Notes: a model not told the origin generated them from the letters alone. A stretch of 13,597 bases of DNA from Oribacterium sp. UBA4274 (GCA_002396005.1 DGVW01000013.1:1-13597), one strand, 5' to 3'. Counted from the first letter of the stretch, positions 5,957-13,550 are shown. Program-made: numbers and translations.

Positions 5957-6769
5957 TCACATTATAAATTCGAAATATGCAAGATCTTCTGTGCTTAAAT
6001 CATATAGCTCACACAAAACTTCCTTTTTTATGATCTCTTCCGGTGTTCCTGTCCTGCTGATGCTGTCATCCTTAACACACACAATTCTGTCAGATATAAA
6101 TTTTGCCATCTCAAACTCATGTAATGACATAATTATGGTCATCCCCTTTTTGTCCCTAAGCTTTTTCAGAAGCTTCAAAAGGCTTATTTTATACCTTATG
6201 TCCAGGTAGGATGTAGGTTCATCCAAAATCATAACCTTGGGTTCCTGTGCAAGCGCCCTGCAGAAAAGAACTCTCTGCTTCTGTCCGTCACTGAGCTTTC
6301 TAAAATCCTTATTCGAAAGTTCTGAAATATCACAAAACCGCATCACCTTTTCTACGATTTCTCTGTCCCTCCCGCTAAGCGCCCCCATGTGCCCCGTAAA
6401 AGGATACCTTCCCATCTCCACCACATCTCTCGCAGTCATAAGCTCCGGATTTACGCGGTCAGTAAGCAGCAATGCTACTTCTTGTGCCATATCCTTGTAT
6501 GACATTCTGCTAATGTCTCTCCCACTTATGTAAACATTACCTTTAACCGGTTCCAACTGCTTTGCGATGGTTTTAAGTATCGTAGATTTTCCGGCTCCGT
6601 TAGGGCCTATGAGGGTTATGATCTCCCCCTCATGTATAGACAGATTTATATCACCAATCACCTCCTGGTTTCCATAACCAACCGACAGGTGACATAATTC
6701 CATCTTCAGATTATCTCTATAATCATCAATATGACTCTCTTCGTTTGTCACATCTCCGTATGATTGCAT
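5957..6769 (-). CDS. ABC transporter ATPase of iron-chelate/B12 (FecE/BtuD) type
   Basis: A 270-residue cytoplasmic nucleotide-binding subunit that powers the adjacent permease. Motifs in order: Walker A GPNGAGKS (55-62), signature LSDGQKQR (159-166), Walker B KVMILDEP (178-185), D-loop SYLD (187-190) and switch His217. The Q-loop position reads LLLTDR (101-106) with Thr103 where Gln is usual; I recall a similar VLTER/VLTDR form in some relatives, so the enzyme need not be dead. The first 22 residues are a hydrophilic extension ahead of the usual start near Met23. AAGGAG eight bases before the ATG at 6769 supports the longer form. It follows the permease by 54 bases and is the last gene of the operon. 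The stop is followed by AT-rich DNA with no clean terminator. Confidence 0.92.
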   Translation of the reverse strand: MQSYGDVTNEESHIDDYRDNLKMELCHLSVGYGNQEVIGDINLSIHEGEIITLIGPNGAGKSTILKTIAKQLEPVKGNVYISGRDISRMSYKDMAQEVALLLTDRVNPELMTARDVVEMGRYPFTGHMGALSGRDREIVEKVMRFCDISELSNKDFRKLSDGQKQRVLFCRALAQEPKVMILDEPTSYLDIRYKISLLKLLKKLRDKKGMTIIMSLHEFEMAKFISDRIVCVKDDSISRTGTPEEIIKKEVLCELYDLSTEDLAYFEFIM

Positions 6770-6823
6770 TTATCCGGCTCCTTGATACAACTGGTTTTTC
6801 TTACAGTAACTACATTCCATAAC

Positions 6824-7861
6824 CTACCTCTCATATGTCCTTCTTTTCATCAGCATGATGATAACCACCGGTGCCCCGAAAATACTTGTTACCGTGCTGA
6901 TATTAAGCTCTGTCGGCGCAAATGCACATCTTGCTATGAGATCACAGAACAGCACAAACACGGCACCGAGAAGAAAGGTTGCCGGAATTACTATTACAGG
7001 TTTTGAAACCTTAAGCATATGTTTAACCAGAAAAGGAACTGCTATTCCCACAAAAGATATAGGGCCTGCAAATGCAGTCACTGTTGCAGACAGAATACTG
7101 GATAAGAGTATGATAAAAAACCTAAGCCTACGGACATTTACACCTAAGCTTTTTGCATAGGACTCTCCAAGCTGTAACGCTCCGATAGCCTTTGACATGA
7201 AAAAGGTTATAAAAACTGTAAGTCCTACTACAAATGCAGAAAGCTTAACATTATCCCATGACATACCGGAAAAACTGCCCATGGACCATCCTCTCAGATT
7301 AACTATGTCTGAATCTTCGGCAAATGTAAGGAGAAAGTCAGTTGCAGCTGAACATATATACCCTATCATAATTCCGGCCACCAGAAGACCTGCCGGATTT
7401 TTCAGAGATTCTGAAACCATAATAATGAAAAACGTCACTATCACAGAGCCCAAAAATGCCGAACCAATCATCTCCCACGAGGACTGCCCGTGGAAAGCAC
7501 CGGCAAAGATAATCATGTTTAGAGCCACGATAAATTTGGCTCCGGATGAGATTCCGAGCACAAACGGTCCCGCAATAGGATTACCGAAATACGTCTGCAG
7601 AAGAAATCCGGACACTGCAAGCGCTCCTCCGAGTATTGCCGCCATCAGAAGTCTGGGAAGCCTGATCATCCATATGATTTTGTAAGCATTACCATCGACT
7701 GCCTTTCCGGACAGGATACCTATGATTTCAGACAAAGTGATATGAACATTTCCTGTATTGATGTTGGCTAGTATTGCCACACCTAAGGCCGCAATTAATG
7801 TAGTAAACACTACCGCATATCTCTCGCATCTTTTCCTTTCGACAGAGCTAATATCTCTCAT
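6824..7861 (-). CDS. FecCD-family ABC transporter permease
   Basis: A multi-spanning inner-membrane permease of the iron-siderophore, heme and cobalamin importer family. I start it at the ATG at 7861 (MRDISSVERKRCERY, 345 residues). The frame stays open to a TTG at 7873, giving 349 residues, but neither start has a strong ribosome binding site; GGTGG sits close to 7861. Family marks are the first membrane helix near the N-terminus, IIWMIRLPRLLMAAILGGAL, then SGFLLQTYFGNPIAGPFVLG with the Gly-rich GISSGAK, and the late FVGIAVPFLVKHMLK block that couples to the ATPase. Length is normal. It lies between the binding lipoprotein gene (165-base gap) and the ATPase gene. Substrate cannot be read from this subunit. 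Confidence 0.93.
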   Translation of the reverse strand: MRDISSVERKRCERYAVVFTTLIAALGVAILANINTGNVHITLSEIIGILSGKAVDGNAYKIIWMIRLPRLLMAAILGGALAVSGFLLQTYFGNPIAGPFVLGISSGAKFIVALNMIIFAGAFHGQSSWEMIGSAFLGSVIVTFFIIMVSESLKNPAGLLVAGIMIGYICSAATDFLLTFAEDSDIVNLRGWSMGSFSGMSWDNVKLSAFVVGLTVFITFFMSKAIGALQLGESYAKSLGVNVRRLRFFIILLSSILSATVTAFAGPISFVGIAVPFLVKHMLKVSKPVIVIPATFLLGAVFVLFCDLIARCAFAPTELNISTVTSIFGAPVVIIMLMKRRTYER

Positions 7862-8026
7862 TCCACCACCCAATCATGATCAGCGTCTATATTCGATCAG
7901 ATACCTTCGGCTTGATTTCCGGAAAACCTGATAGCACTAACGCACACAATCGTGTACAATTTGCTGCTAAACATCATAATGTCTATTTCTCATCTAAACC
8001 TGCCGTTTTAGCAATATCAATCCTGG

Positions 8027-9781
8027 TCATTGAATTTTCTCAAGAAATGTCAAATCCTCATCATTTCCCGTCAGCATCAGGCTCACATCTCCCGCAAACT
8101 CTGAAGCCTTGTCCGTTGACTGATAGAACTTTCTATCCACAAGATAAACATTTCCCTCTTTAACCGCTTTAAACGATGAAAGAAGCTGATTCTTTTCAAT
8201 GATATCCTGCACACTGGAAACAGAAGTATCTATTGTCCCATTGTAAATCAGATAATCCGCTTCGGCTGCTGCACTGTAAAACTCTTCCATAGACATTTCC
8301 ACAGTGGCGCCTTTCATGTTATCGGAAATCACACCATCAAAAACATTGATTCCCCCGCCATCACGTATCATCCTCGAAATATAATCATCTGCATTACGTA
8401 CAACTGCGATTCCTTTGGTATTGATGTAGAAAAGTGCTACACTTTTTTCTGTCTGCGGAAATCCTTCTTCGACACGAGACTCCGCCTTTTCCCTTTGGAT
8501 AAATGTCTCTGCCTCATCTTCTTCATCGAGCATTGCTGCATACAGACGTGCCCATTCTGCTCGTCCCATGGCAGTTTTTTCATAGCTTGACCAATCCGTA
8601 AATACTGGAATTCCTACATCCTGGAGTTTTTCTTTAGTCTCCGGATTATGCAGTATCATGGTAGATTCGATTGCCAGGTCACATTCCCCTGCGATAAGCT
8701 TCTCATAATCCGGAGCATTGTACTTCCCGGCAAAACTCATCTTCCCTGATTCCATAGCTTCTTTCGGCGCATCTATGTCCCATCCGGACACATCCGTACC
8801 CGTATATTTTATCCTGTCAATCTGATGAGTAGCATCAAATAATGACATAGCACTTGTCGCCGCCAGATAAATATTATTAACCGGCTGTTTTATCACTGTT
8901 ATATCCTGCGGAAGCCCTGCCGGCAGTGCCTGCCCCTCCGGAACCAACAGATAGCTGCTGCCGTCTATGACATTAACAACCTTGTAACCTTCTTTATAAT
9001 AGTAAATCTCGAAGCACCTCGCATACTCAGGTTCCATACTATGGTCATAGGTAAGTCCTGGAATCTTCGGGGGCTTCGACCAACTGTCGGCATGAGTGTC
9101 AGCGGTGACCTCCACCATTTCTCTCAATCCGTCCTCGCCGGTTATATCGTTAGTCCGATCTCCAATGGTTTGTGTCATCTCATAGTCTTCTGTGCTATTT
9201 CCGGAACTATTTACTACTTTATCACCATCATCTATCGAAATATATATATTATAGGTTACTTCATGAGGTTGCGACATAGCAGTTGTACATCCGATGATTT
9301 CATTGTTCTTGCCAAGCTTCACCGGAACTTTAAATCTGGAAGTATCTTTTGTATATTCACCATCAATCTTCTCGTCATTCACACGCACATAAGCGTAATT
9401 AGGGCTTGAAAATGTTATGGTCGCAACTGCCTCACCATCCAAAACATTCACATCATCGCAGGTGATACTTACTTTTCCGGTACCTCCCGACCAGGAAAAC
9501 CGCGTTGGTGCGTATGTTCCGTTTGCCGGCTCTGCATCGATATGATTTCCCGCTGAGGCATTTGACACATCATTAACCCTACTGTCTTTTGTCGTTGTTA
9601 ATGTCTCACAATCCTGATTTACTTCTGCCAGTATGTCAGAATCATCTCCGGAAATCTCACTATGAATGGTTTCCGTATTGGCGATAATACCTTCATTTTG
9701 AACATGCCTGCACGAAACCATGATAGATATAAAACATGTAATAAGAAAAACCGGCATCAGCCTTTTATATGTTTCTCTCAC
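8027..9781 (-). CDS. Two-domain substrate-binding lipoprotein of the FecCD-type importer
   Basis: A 584-residue secreted lipoprotein, well above the roughly 330 residues usual for this class. It opens with a basic stretch and hydrophobic helix ending MVSC, with lipidation Cys24. A low-complexity acidic and polar linker (25-88) follows. Residues about 90-185 form a beta-rich domain with FSWSGGTGKVSITCDDVNV and TTAMSQPHEVTYNIYISI; I recall this domain on other clostridial iron-type binding proteins but cannot name it. A second linker leads to the FecB/BtuF-type binding domain (about 245-584) with DITVIKQPVNNIYLAATSAM and a C-terminal VKEGNVYLVDRKFYQ block. The start is GTG at 9781, with a perfect AGGAGG eight bases upstream; the nearer ATG is out of frame. 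It is co-directional with the permease and ATPase genes. The ligand could be a ferric chelate, heme or a corrinoid. Confidence 0.88.
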   Translation of the reverse strand: MRETYKRLMPVFLITCFISIMVSCRHVQNEGIIANTETIHSEISGDDSDILAEVNQDCETLTTTKDSRVNDVSNASAGNHIDAEPANGTYAPTRFSWSGGTGKVSITCDDVNVLDGEAVATITFSSPNYAYVRVNDEKIDGEYTKDTSRFKVPVKLGKNNEIIGCTTAMSQPHEVTYNIYISIDDGDKVVNSSGNSTEDYEMTQTIGDRTNDITGEDGLREMVEVTADTHADSWSKPPKIPGLTYDHSMEPEYARCFEIYYYKEGYKVVNVIDGSSYLLVPEGQALPAGLPQDITVIKQPVNNIYLAATSAMSLFDATHQIDRIKYTGTDVSGWDIDAPKEAMESGKMSFAGKYNAPDYEKLIAGECDLAIESTMILHNPETKEKLQDVGIPVFTDWSSYEKTAMGRAEWARLYAAMLDEEDEAETFIQREKAESRVEEGFPQTEKSVALFYINTKGIAVVRNADDYISRMIRDGGGINVFDGVISDNMKGATVEMSMEEFYSAAAEADYLIYNGTIDTSVSSVQDIIEKNQLLSSFKAVKEGNVYLVDRKFYQSTDKASEFAGDVSLMLTGNDEDLTFLEKIQ

Positions 9782-9823
9782 TTTTCATTCCTCCTTTATC
9801 ATAGCTTCACTGCAAATTCTATA

Positions 9824-10612
9824 TCACAACATAGATTTCATCTTGGATAAAACACCATACTCCCAATAAGGTGCAATCACCTCGTCACTCACAGATTTGA
9901 GTTCTTCCCTTGCATTGCCTACGGCATAACTGTGACCGGCAACCTGCAGCATTTCTATATCATTGATATTGTCGCCAAATGCATAAGTATCTCCACCTGA
10001 AATACCAATATGGTTTTGAAGCCACTTTAATGCCGTTCCTTTACTTGCATCAGTATCGCAACAATCAACCCATGCACTTCCGGCAGAAGCAAGCTTTGCC
10101 TTATCTTTCCACTCAGGGATAAAACTATCTTTGCATGCTTCCTCGCAATCAATAGGATGAAATACAGATAACTTGATAACAGGATCCTTTATATCTTCTA
10201 TACTTTCTACAGAAGACATCTTAAATCCATACGAATCTGTAAGCCAATGATACATCTTACTGTCAGTATCCAGCGCATATCCATCTGTGCCTGTAGAAAC
10301 AAAGCAATCACAGTCAGGAACCTTCATAGCATCGTGAAACATACCTTTCCACAATGTTTCCTTCATAGGAAAACTCTTTATCATGTTCCCATCCTTCCAA
10401 ATACTGGTTCCGCCATCACATATGAAATACAGCCTGTTTTTCAATGGATTAAATAACTTTTCGGCACTGGAATATGCTCTCCCACTGCATATGACCACCT
10501 GTATGCCCCTACATAGCAATTTGTCCATCACCTCATAGTACTCAGGATTCAAATCCAGTGTTCCGTCTTTAACAAGTGTTCCATCCACATCAGTAATTAC
10601 AATCTTATTCAT
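9824..10612 (-). CDS. HAD superfamily hydrolase, Cof-type phosphatase
   Basis: A 262-residue cytoplasmic phosphatase of the Cof/YbiV class (HAD subfamily IIB), which typically removes phosphate from sugar phosphates, nucleotides or cofactors such as FMN and PLP. Motif I is TDVDGT with nucleophile Asp8 and acid/base Asp10, motif II is CSGR with Ser43, motif III Lys191 lies in DASKGTAL, and motif IV is FGDNINDIEML with Asp214 and Asp218. The C2-type cap occupies roughly 80-185. All catalytic residues are present. GAGGA lies seven bases before the ATG. The stop lies 42 bases before the GTG of the binding lipoprotein gene, so it probably heads the ABC operon. Its substrate, and whether it serves the imported ligand, are unknown. 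Confidence 0.92.
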   Translation of the reverse strand: MNKIVITDVDGTLVKDGTLDLNPEYYEVMDKLLCRGIQVVICSGRAYSSAEKLFNPLKNRLYFICDGGTSIWKDGNMIKSFPMKETLWKGMFHDAMKVPDCDCFVSTGTDGYALDTDSKMYHWLTDSYGFKMSSVESIEDIKDPVIKLSVFHPIDCEEACKDSFIPEWKDKAKLASAGSAWVDCCDTDASKGTALKWLQNHIGISGGDTYAFGDNINDIEMLQVAGHSYAVGNAREELKSVSDEVIAPYWEYGVLSKMKSML

Positions 10613-10726
10613 TAAAAATCCTCTGTTTAATACCTTCTATTGCAATAATGCATCCGCTCTCCTTCGAATCGCTCTAAGCCGCGGGGCTCTTAAGATCATA
10701 GATCGAAAGCATATATGCATCACATT

Positions 10727-10755
10727 ATTTTATATGGAATGAGTTTATATGAAAA
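10727..10755 (-). promoter_or_regulatory. Candidate promoter of the HAD-ABC operon
   Basis: On the minus strand TTTTCA (10755-10750), a 17-base spacer and TAAAAT (10732-10727) fit a sigma-A promoter, predicting a leader of about 108 bases. The spacer holds an imperfect direct repeat TTTATATGGAA/TTTATATGAAA (10729-10739 and 10744-10754 on the plus strand, period 15), a possible regulator site. No consensus Fur or DtxR palindrome was seen. The leader has a palindrome GCATATATGC and a weak GC stem near 10676-10690, but no riboswitch I recognise. Confidence 0.45.
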
Positions 10756-10794
10756 CTATTTTTTATTAATTACAAAGATCAGGTAATTATCTGC

Positions 10795-10834
10795 AAAAAA
10801 ATAAGACGGTCACCCGTCGTAGGTGATCGTCTTA
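10795..10834 (-). terminator. Intrinsic terminator of the small orphan gene
   Basis: ATAAGACGGTCACC and GGTGATCGTCTTAT form a 14-bp stem (one G-U pair) with loop CGTCGTA, followed on the minus strand by seven Ts (10801-10795). It is a textbook rho-independent terminator. The TAA stop codon of the 71-residue gene (10834-10832) forms the base of the stem, so translation runs into the hairpin. Confidence 0.9.
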
Positions 10835-11047
10835 TCTATCAAGCACCTGTAGCTGCCATAAATCCATATTCTCAAGAGAGAATGTATTATGAGTAGGCGT
10901 AAACGCAGATGTCAGTTCTTTTGCAGTCACGGTAAAAACATGTGCCATTCCGGTTATCAGAGTAATCATTCCACCTTCTTCATTGATTACTGCAGCATGT
11001 TTTCCATCCGTATTACTTTTATAAATTCTTGTTTCATCAATAACCAT
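10832..11047 (-). CDS. Small orphan protein, 71 residues, function unknown
   Basis: I start this gene at the ATG at 11047 (MVIDETRIYKSNTDGKHAAV), because AGGAGG lies seven bases upstream; the longer open frame to 11092 has no ribosome binding site. The product is mildly acidic and has no signal peptide, long membrane helix or cysteine. It alternates short beta-prone stretches (GGMITLITGMAHVFTVTAKEL) and ends ENMDLWQLQVLDR. I do not recognise the family. The near-perfect ribosome binding site, dedicated strong terminator and isolated position support a real, well-translated single-gene transcript. It is divergent from the PfoR-like gene across a 425-base gap and upstream of, but insulated from, the HAD-ABC operon. 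Confidence 0.72.
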   Translation of the reverse strand: MVIDETRIYKSNTDGKHAAVINEEGGMITLITGMAHVFTVTAKELTSAFTPTHNTFSLENMDLWQLQVLDR

Positions 11048-11307
11048 AAAAACACCTCCTTCTATCCAGATATTGATTCTTAAACAAGTCATAACCCATT
11101 AAGCTTTTCAGCATAAAAGCACACCTACTTCATTGGTAAAAATATAGTTAGGTGACTCAATACGCAAGAGGCCTAATAACTGCCCCCTTACATATTTCTT
11201 CCTATCTTCCGTTATTAATATAATCGGCAAATTTTGAAATTATATTAAAAATAATTAATTACAATTTTTTTACAAATGATATTTAATGGATTTTTTACAT
11301 AATTTCA

Positions 11308-11335
11308 TTGAAATGTATTATTATTCGTGTAAAAT
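11308..11335 (+). promoter_or_regulatory. Candidate promoter of the PfoR-like gene
   Basis: TTGAAA (11308-11313), a 16-base spacer and TAAAAT (11330-11335) lie about 138 bases before the start codon, which would give a leader of about 130 bases. The TCGTGTA repeat straddles the -10 region. The surrounding DNA is so AT-rich that other choices exist. Confidence 0.4.
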
Positions 11336-11430
11336 GATTTCCAATCGTGTATTTATGAGATTTAACACATCATTATACATGATTATTCTGCACGGAACAG
11401 GCTCTGTTTTTGTAAGCCGGTTTCATAATC

Positions 11431-11448
11431 ATGTTCATATATGAACAT
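11431..11448. promoter_or_regulatory. Perfect 18-bp palindrome before the PfoR-like gene
   Basis: ATGTTCATATATGAACAT is identical to its reverse complement and ends 24 bases before the ATG, close to the ribosome binding site GGGGAG. It is a plausible dimeric repressor site. As RNA it could pair with itself only with a tight loop, so a DNA-binding role is more likely. It does not resemble the GTTAT-N4-ATAAC sites of the glucosidase cluster. Confidence 0.5.
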
Positions 11449-11472
11449 TACAGACATCTTTAGGGGAGAGAT

Positions 11473-12561
11473 ATGGAAAATTTCAAAGCATTCTTAAAAC
11501 GCAAAGACATCGAGATATCTGTTAAACGCTATCTTATTGATGCATTGGGGGCTATGGCACAAGGACTTTTTGCGTCACTCCTAATAGGCACCATCATTAA
11601 CACTCTTGGTGCACAATTGGCAATCCCGTTTCTAAAAAGTACTGTTGCCACTATAGCAGGAACAGATTACACTGTAGGCGGACTGGCATCTGCAATGAGT
11701 GGTCCTGCGATGGCTGTGGCCATAGGATATGCTCTACATTGCCCTCCACTTGTTCTATTTTCTCTGATCACTGTTGGCTTTGCATCCAATGCACTTGGTG
11801 GAGCCGGAGGACCTTGGGCTGTTTTATTTGTAGCTATAATTTCTGCAGAAATCGGTAAAGCTGTATCCAAAGAAACCAAAATTGATATACTCATTACTCC
11901 ACTCGTTACAATAGGAATCGGCATAGCTTTATCAGCTTTATGGGCACCGGCTTTAGGTTCTGCCGCCATGAAGACCGGAACTCTTATAATGTGGGCAACT
12001 GGTCAGCAACCATTCATCATGGGTATCCTCGTTTCTGTAATTGTTGGCATCGCTCTTACACTTCCGATATCATCAGCAGCAATATGTGCTGCTCTTAGTC
12101 TCACAGGTCTTGCAGGCGGTGCAGCCGTTGCAGGCTGTTGTGCACAGATGGTTGGATTTGCATTTATGAGTTTTAAAGAAAACGGAGTCGGCGGTCTGGT
12201 ATCCCAAGGCATAGGTACTTCTATGCTTCAGATGGGAAACATCGTCAAAAACCCTAAAATATGGATTTCACCTATTCTGTGCTCCGCCATTACAGGTCCT
12301 ATGGCTACTTGTATTTTCAAGATGGAAATGAACGGAACTCCAATCTCCTCCGGTATGGGAACTTGTGGTCTGGTAGGTCAGATTGGCGTTTATACCGGTT
12401 GGATAAATGACGTAACAGCCGGACTCAAACCATCCATCACTTCATTTGACTGGATAGGTATGCTACTCATATGCTTTATACTTCCGGCTGTTTTATGTCC
12501 TATGTTTAACATATTCTTCACAAAAATCGGTTGGGTAAAGGCTGGCGACATGAAACTATAA
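11473..12561 (+). CDS. PfoR-like PTS_EIIC_2 family membrane protein
   Basis: A 362-residue polytopic membrane protein with about nine or ten hydrophobic segments and many Gly/Ala-rich turns (FASNALGGAGGPWAV, SLTGLAGGAAVAGC, ITGPMATCIFKMEMNGTPIS, GMGTCGLVGQIGVYTGWI). These match the PTS_EIIC_2 family, which includes PfoR, a protein named for its effect on perfringolysin O expression in Clostridium perfringens. The family resembles the sugar-translocating EIIC part of PTS permeases but usually stands alone, as here: no EIIA, EIIB or HPr gene is nearby. Function and substrate are therefore uncertain. GGGGAG lies upstream of the ATG. It has its own promoter region with an 18-bp palindrome and a strong terminator, so it is a single-gene unit. 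Length and ends look complete. Confidence 0.88.
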   Translation: MENFKAFLKRKDIEISVKRYLIDALGAMAQGLFASLLIGTIINTLGAQLAIPFLKSTVATIAGTDYTVGGLASAMSGPAMAVAIGYALHCPPLVLFSLITVGFASNALGGAGGPWAVLFVAIISAEIGKAVSKETKIDILITPLVTIGIGIALSALWAPALGSAAMKTGTLIMWATGQQPFIMGILVSVIVGIALTLPISSAAICAALSLTGLAGGAAVAGCCAQMVGFAFMSFKENGVGGLVSQGIGTSMLQMGNIVKNPKIWISPILCSAITGPMATCIFKMEMNGTPISSGMGTCGLVGQIGVYTGWINDVTAGLKPSITSFDWIGMLLICFILPAVLCPMFNIFFTKIGWVKAGDMKL

Positions 12562-12602
12562 GTTTCATACATCTACACATATAGTAACTATTATCTAGAG
12601 CT

Positions 12603-12651
12603 TTGATCATATCGAATCTTTATATCTTTATATCTGAAATTATATGATCAA
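12603..12651. repeat. 10-bp inverted repeat in the 3' region of the PfoR-like transcript
   Basis: TTGATCATAT (12603-12612) and ATATGATCAA (12642-12651) are exact inverted copies with a 29-base AT-rich loop. A direct repeat ATAATCTCTACAT follows (from 12651 and again about 28 bases later). Both lie between the gene stop and its terminator. They may be a 3' untranslated structure or simply AT-rich coincidence. Confidence 0.35.
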
Positions 12652-12694
12652 TAATCTCTACATGTTAATATAATTTATAATCTCTACATTATGA

Positions 12695-12734
12695 AAGCGC
12701 ATTGCAGACTAAAACTGCAATGCGCTTCTTTTTT
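12695..12734 (+). terminator. Intrinsic terminator after the PfoR-like gene
   Basis: AAGCGCATTGCAG (12695-12707) and CTGCAATGCGCTT (12715-12727) form a perfect 13-bp stem with a seven-base loop, followed by CTTTTTT. It lies about 134 bases after the stop codon and 18 bases before the stop of the convergent epimerase gene, so it may slow both transcripts; the minus-strand tail is poor. Confidence 0.9.
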
Positions 12735-12751
12735 ATCACATTAAAGAAATC

Positions 12752-13438
12752 TTATACCTCGAGGTTTTCTGCATCCGCACGTGCAGCCTGTTCATATGCT
12801 TCGTCAGGTATTCCTATATCTTCCACATAGACTTTACCACTGTAAGCTTTACCGTTTCCCTTTACAAGCCCCGTCTTATTCCGTCCAAATGTAATAGTTA
12901 CGTCAGCCTTTATCCCTGCACCCATAAGTGCACCGGAATCTGTATCTACACCCGAAGGAGCATCAATTGCAATCGTGACGCCGTGTTTGTGAGCATTTAC
13001 TTCATCCATAAAGCTCTTGTAAACGCCTCCCACCATACGATGTAATCCTATGCCGAAGATACCATCTATGCAAATATCTGAATCCGGAAGACAGTCACCT
13101 TCTCTATACATGACGGTTCTTCCATGCAATTGTTGATAATAAAACATCTGATATAAAAACTCCCAGCTTGCCCTTTCGATGCTGCCAACCACCCAGACAA
13201 CAGAATCATAACCTGTTTCTTTTAACATTCTTGCCACAGCTACTGCATCAGCACCATTATTCCCTACCCCTGCAAGTACCAGAATATAAGCATCTCTATC
13301 ATGGGTATAATGTCTGTTTACATATATAGCAACTTTGGAACTGGCTGTTTCCATTAACTCCAGTGACTTGAATCCCATTTCCTGCATAGCTATCTGATCA
13401 GCCTTTTTTGCGATGGTTCCTGTAATAATATCTTTCAT
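12752..13438 (-). CDS. nnrE: NAD(P)H-hydrate epimerase (YjeF N-terminal domain), stand-alone
   Basis: A 228-residue cytoplasmic repair enzyme that interconverts the R and S forms of hydrated NAD(P)H so that a dehydratase can restore the cofactor. Visible: the LMETAS segment (28-33) near the N-terminus, a GVGNNGADAVAVAR loop (57-70) where most members have GNNGGDG, Asp125 in CIDGIFGIGL (123-132), AIDAPSGVDTDSG (157-169), and the closing ITFGRNKTGL followed by GKVYVEDIGIP. The C-terminal kinase-like dehydratase domain found in fused bacterial forms is absent, so a separate NnrD would be needed elsewhere. The two Gly-to-Ala changes in the binding loop are unusual but mild. The ribosome binding site is weak (AAAGG), and a TATAAA (13468-13463) could be the -10 box of a gene-specific promoter just after the upstream terminator. 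Confidence 0.9.
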   Translation of the reverse strand: MKDIITGTIAKKADQIAMQEMGFKSLELMETASSKVAIYVNRHYTHDRDAYILVLAGVGNNGADAVAVARMLKETGYDSVVWVVGSIERASWEFLYQMFYYQQLHGRTVMYREGDCLPDSDICIDGIFGIGLHRMVGGVYKSFMDEVNAHKHGVTIAIDAPSGVDTDSGALMGAGIKADVTITFGRNKTGLVKGNGKAYSGKVYVEDIGIPDEAYEQAARADAENLEV

Positions 13439-13488
13439 AATATAACCTTTTGTTTTACTTTATTTATACAAATTCTTCACCAAATATG

Positions 13489-13515
13489 AAAAAAGCAGAA
13501 CCATCAAAGTTCTGC
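13489..13515 (-). terminator. Intrinsic terminator for a minus-strand transcript entering from the right
   Basis: On the minus strand GCAGAAC, a seven-base loop and GTTCTGC are followed by six Ts (13494-13489). The 7-bp perfect stem and U tail fit a rho-independent terminator for a gene beyond the right edge. It separates that gene from the epimerase gene. On the plus strand the tail is only CTTATCT, so it is weaker in that direction. Confidence 0.75.
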
Positions 13516-13550
13516 CTTATCTATGTAAATCATATTTTTAATCATATCTC

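Larger units (their letters stand above)
11048..11472. other. 425-base divergent intergenic region
   Basis: The left third (11090-11210) holds a small GCTTTT/AAAAGC hairpin (11103-11120) and a GC-richer block with TTAGG and CCTAA arms (about 11149-11177) that could fold in the leader of the small gene, but it matches no riboswitch I know. From 11215 to 11400 the DNA is very AT-rich and holds the candidate plus-strand promoter and a TCGTGTA direct repeat (11325-11331 and 11345-11351, 20 bp apart). No coding sequence is visible. Confidence 0.6.

Noticed and set aside
7197..7685. A 162-codon plus-strand open frame inside the permease gene
   Set aside because: Antisense to a clear FecCD permease; composition follows from the membrane-protein codons on the other strand.
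7876..8163. Plus-strand open frame crossing the lipoprotein-permease gap
   Set aside because: No ribosome binding site, mostly antisense to the lipoprotein gene, no recognisable product.
10627..10653. Eight-codon leader peptide before the HAD gene (minus strand, AAGGAG then ATG)
   Set aside because: Very short, with no codon run or attenuator structure to give it a role; probably chance.
11149..11200. Riboswitch-like GC block in the leader of the small orphan gene
   Set aside because: Only short TTAGG/CCTAA pairing is visible and it matches no riboswitch class I could recall.
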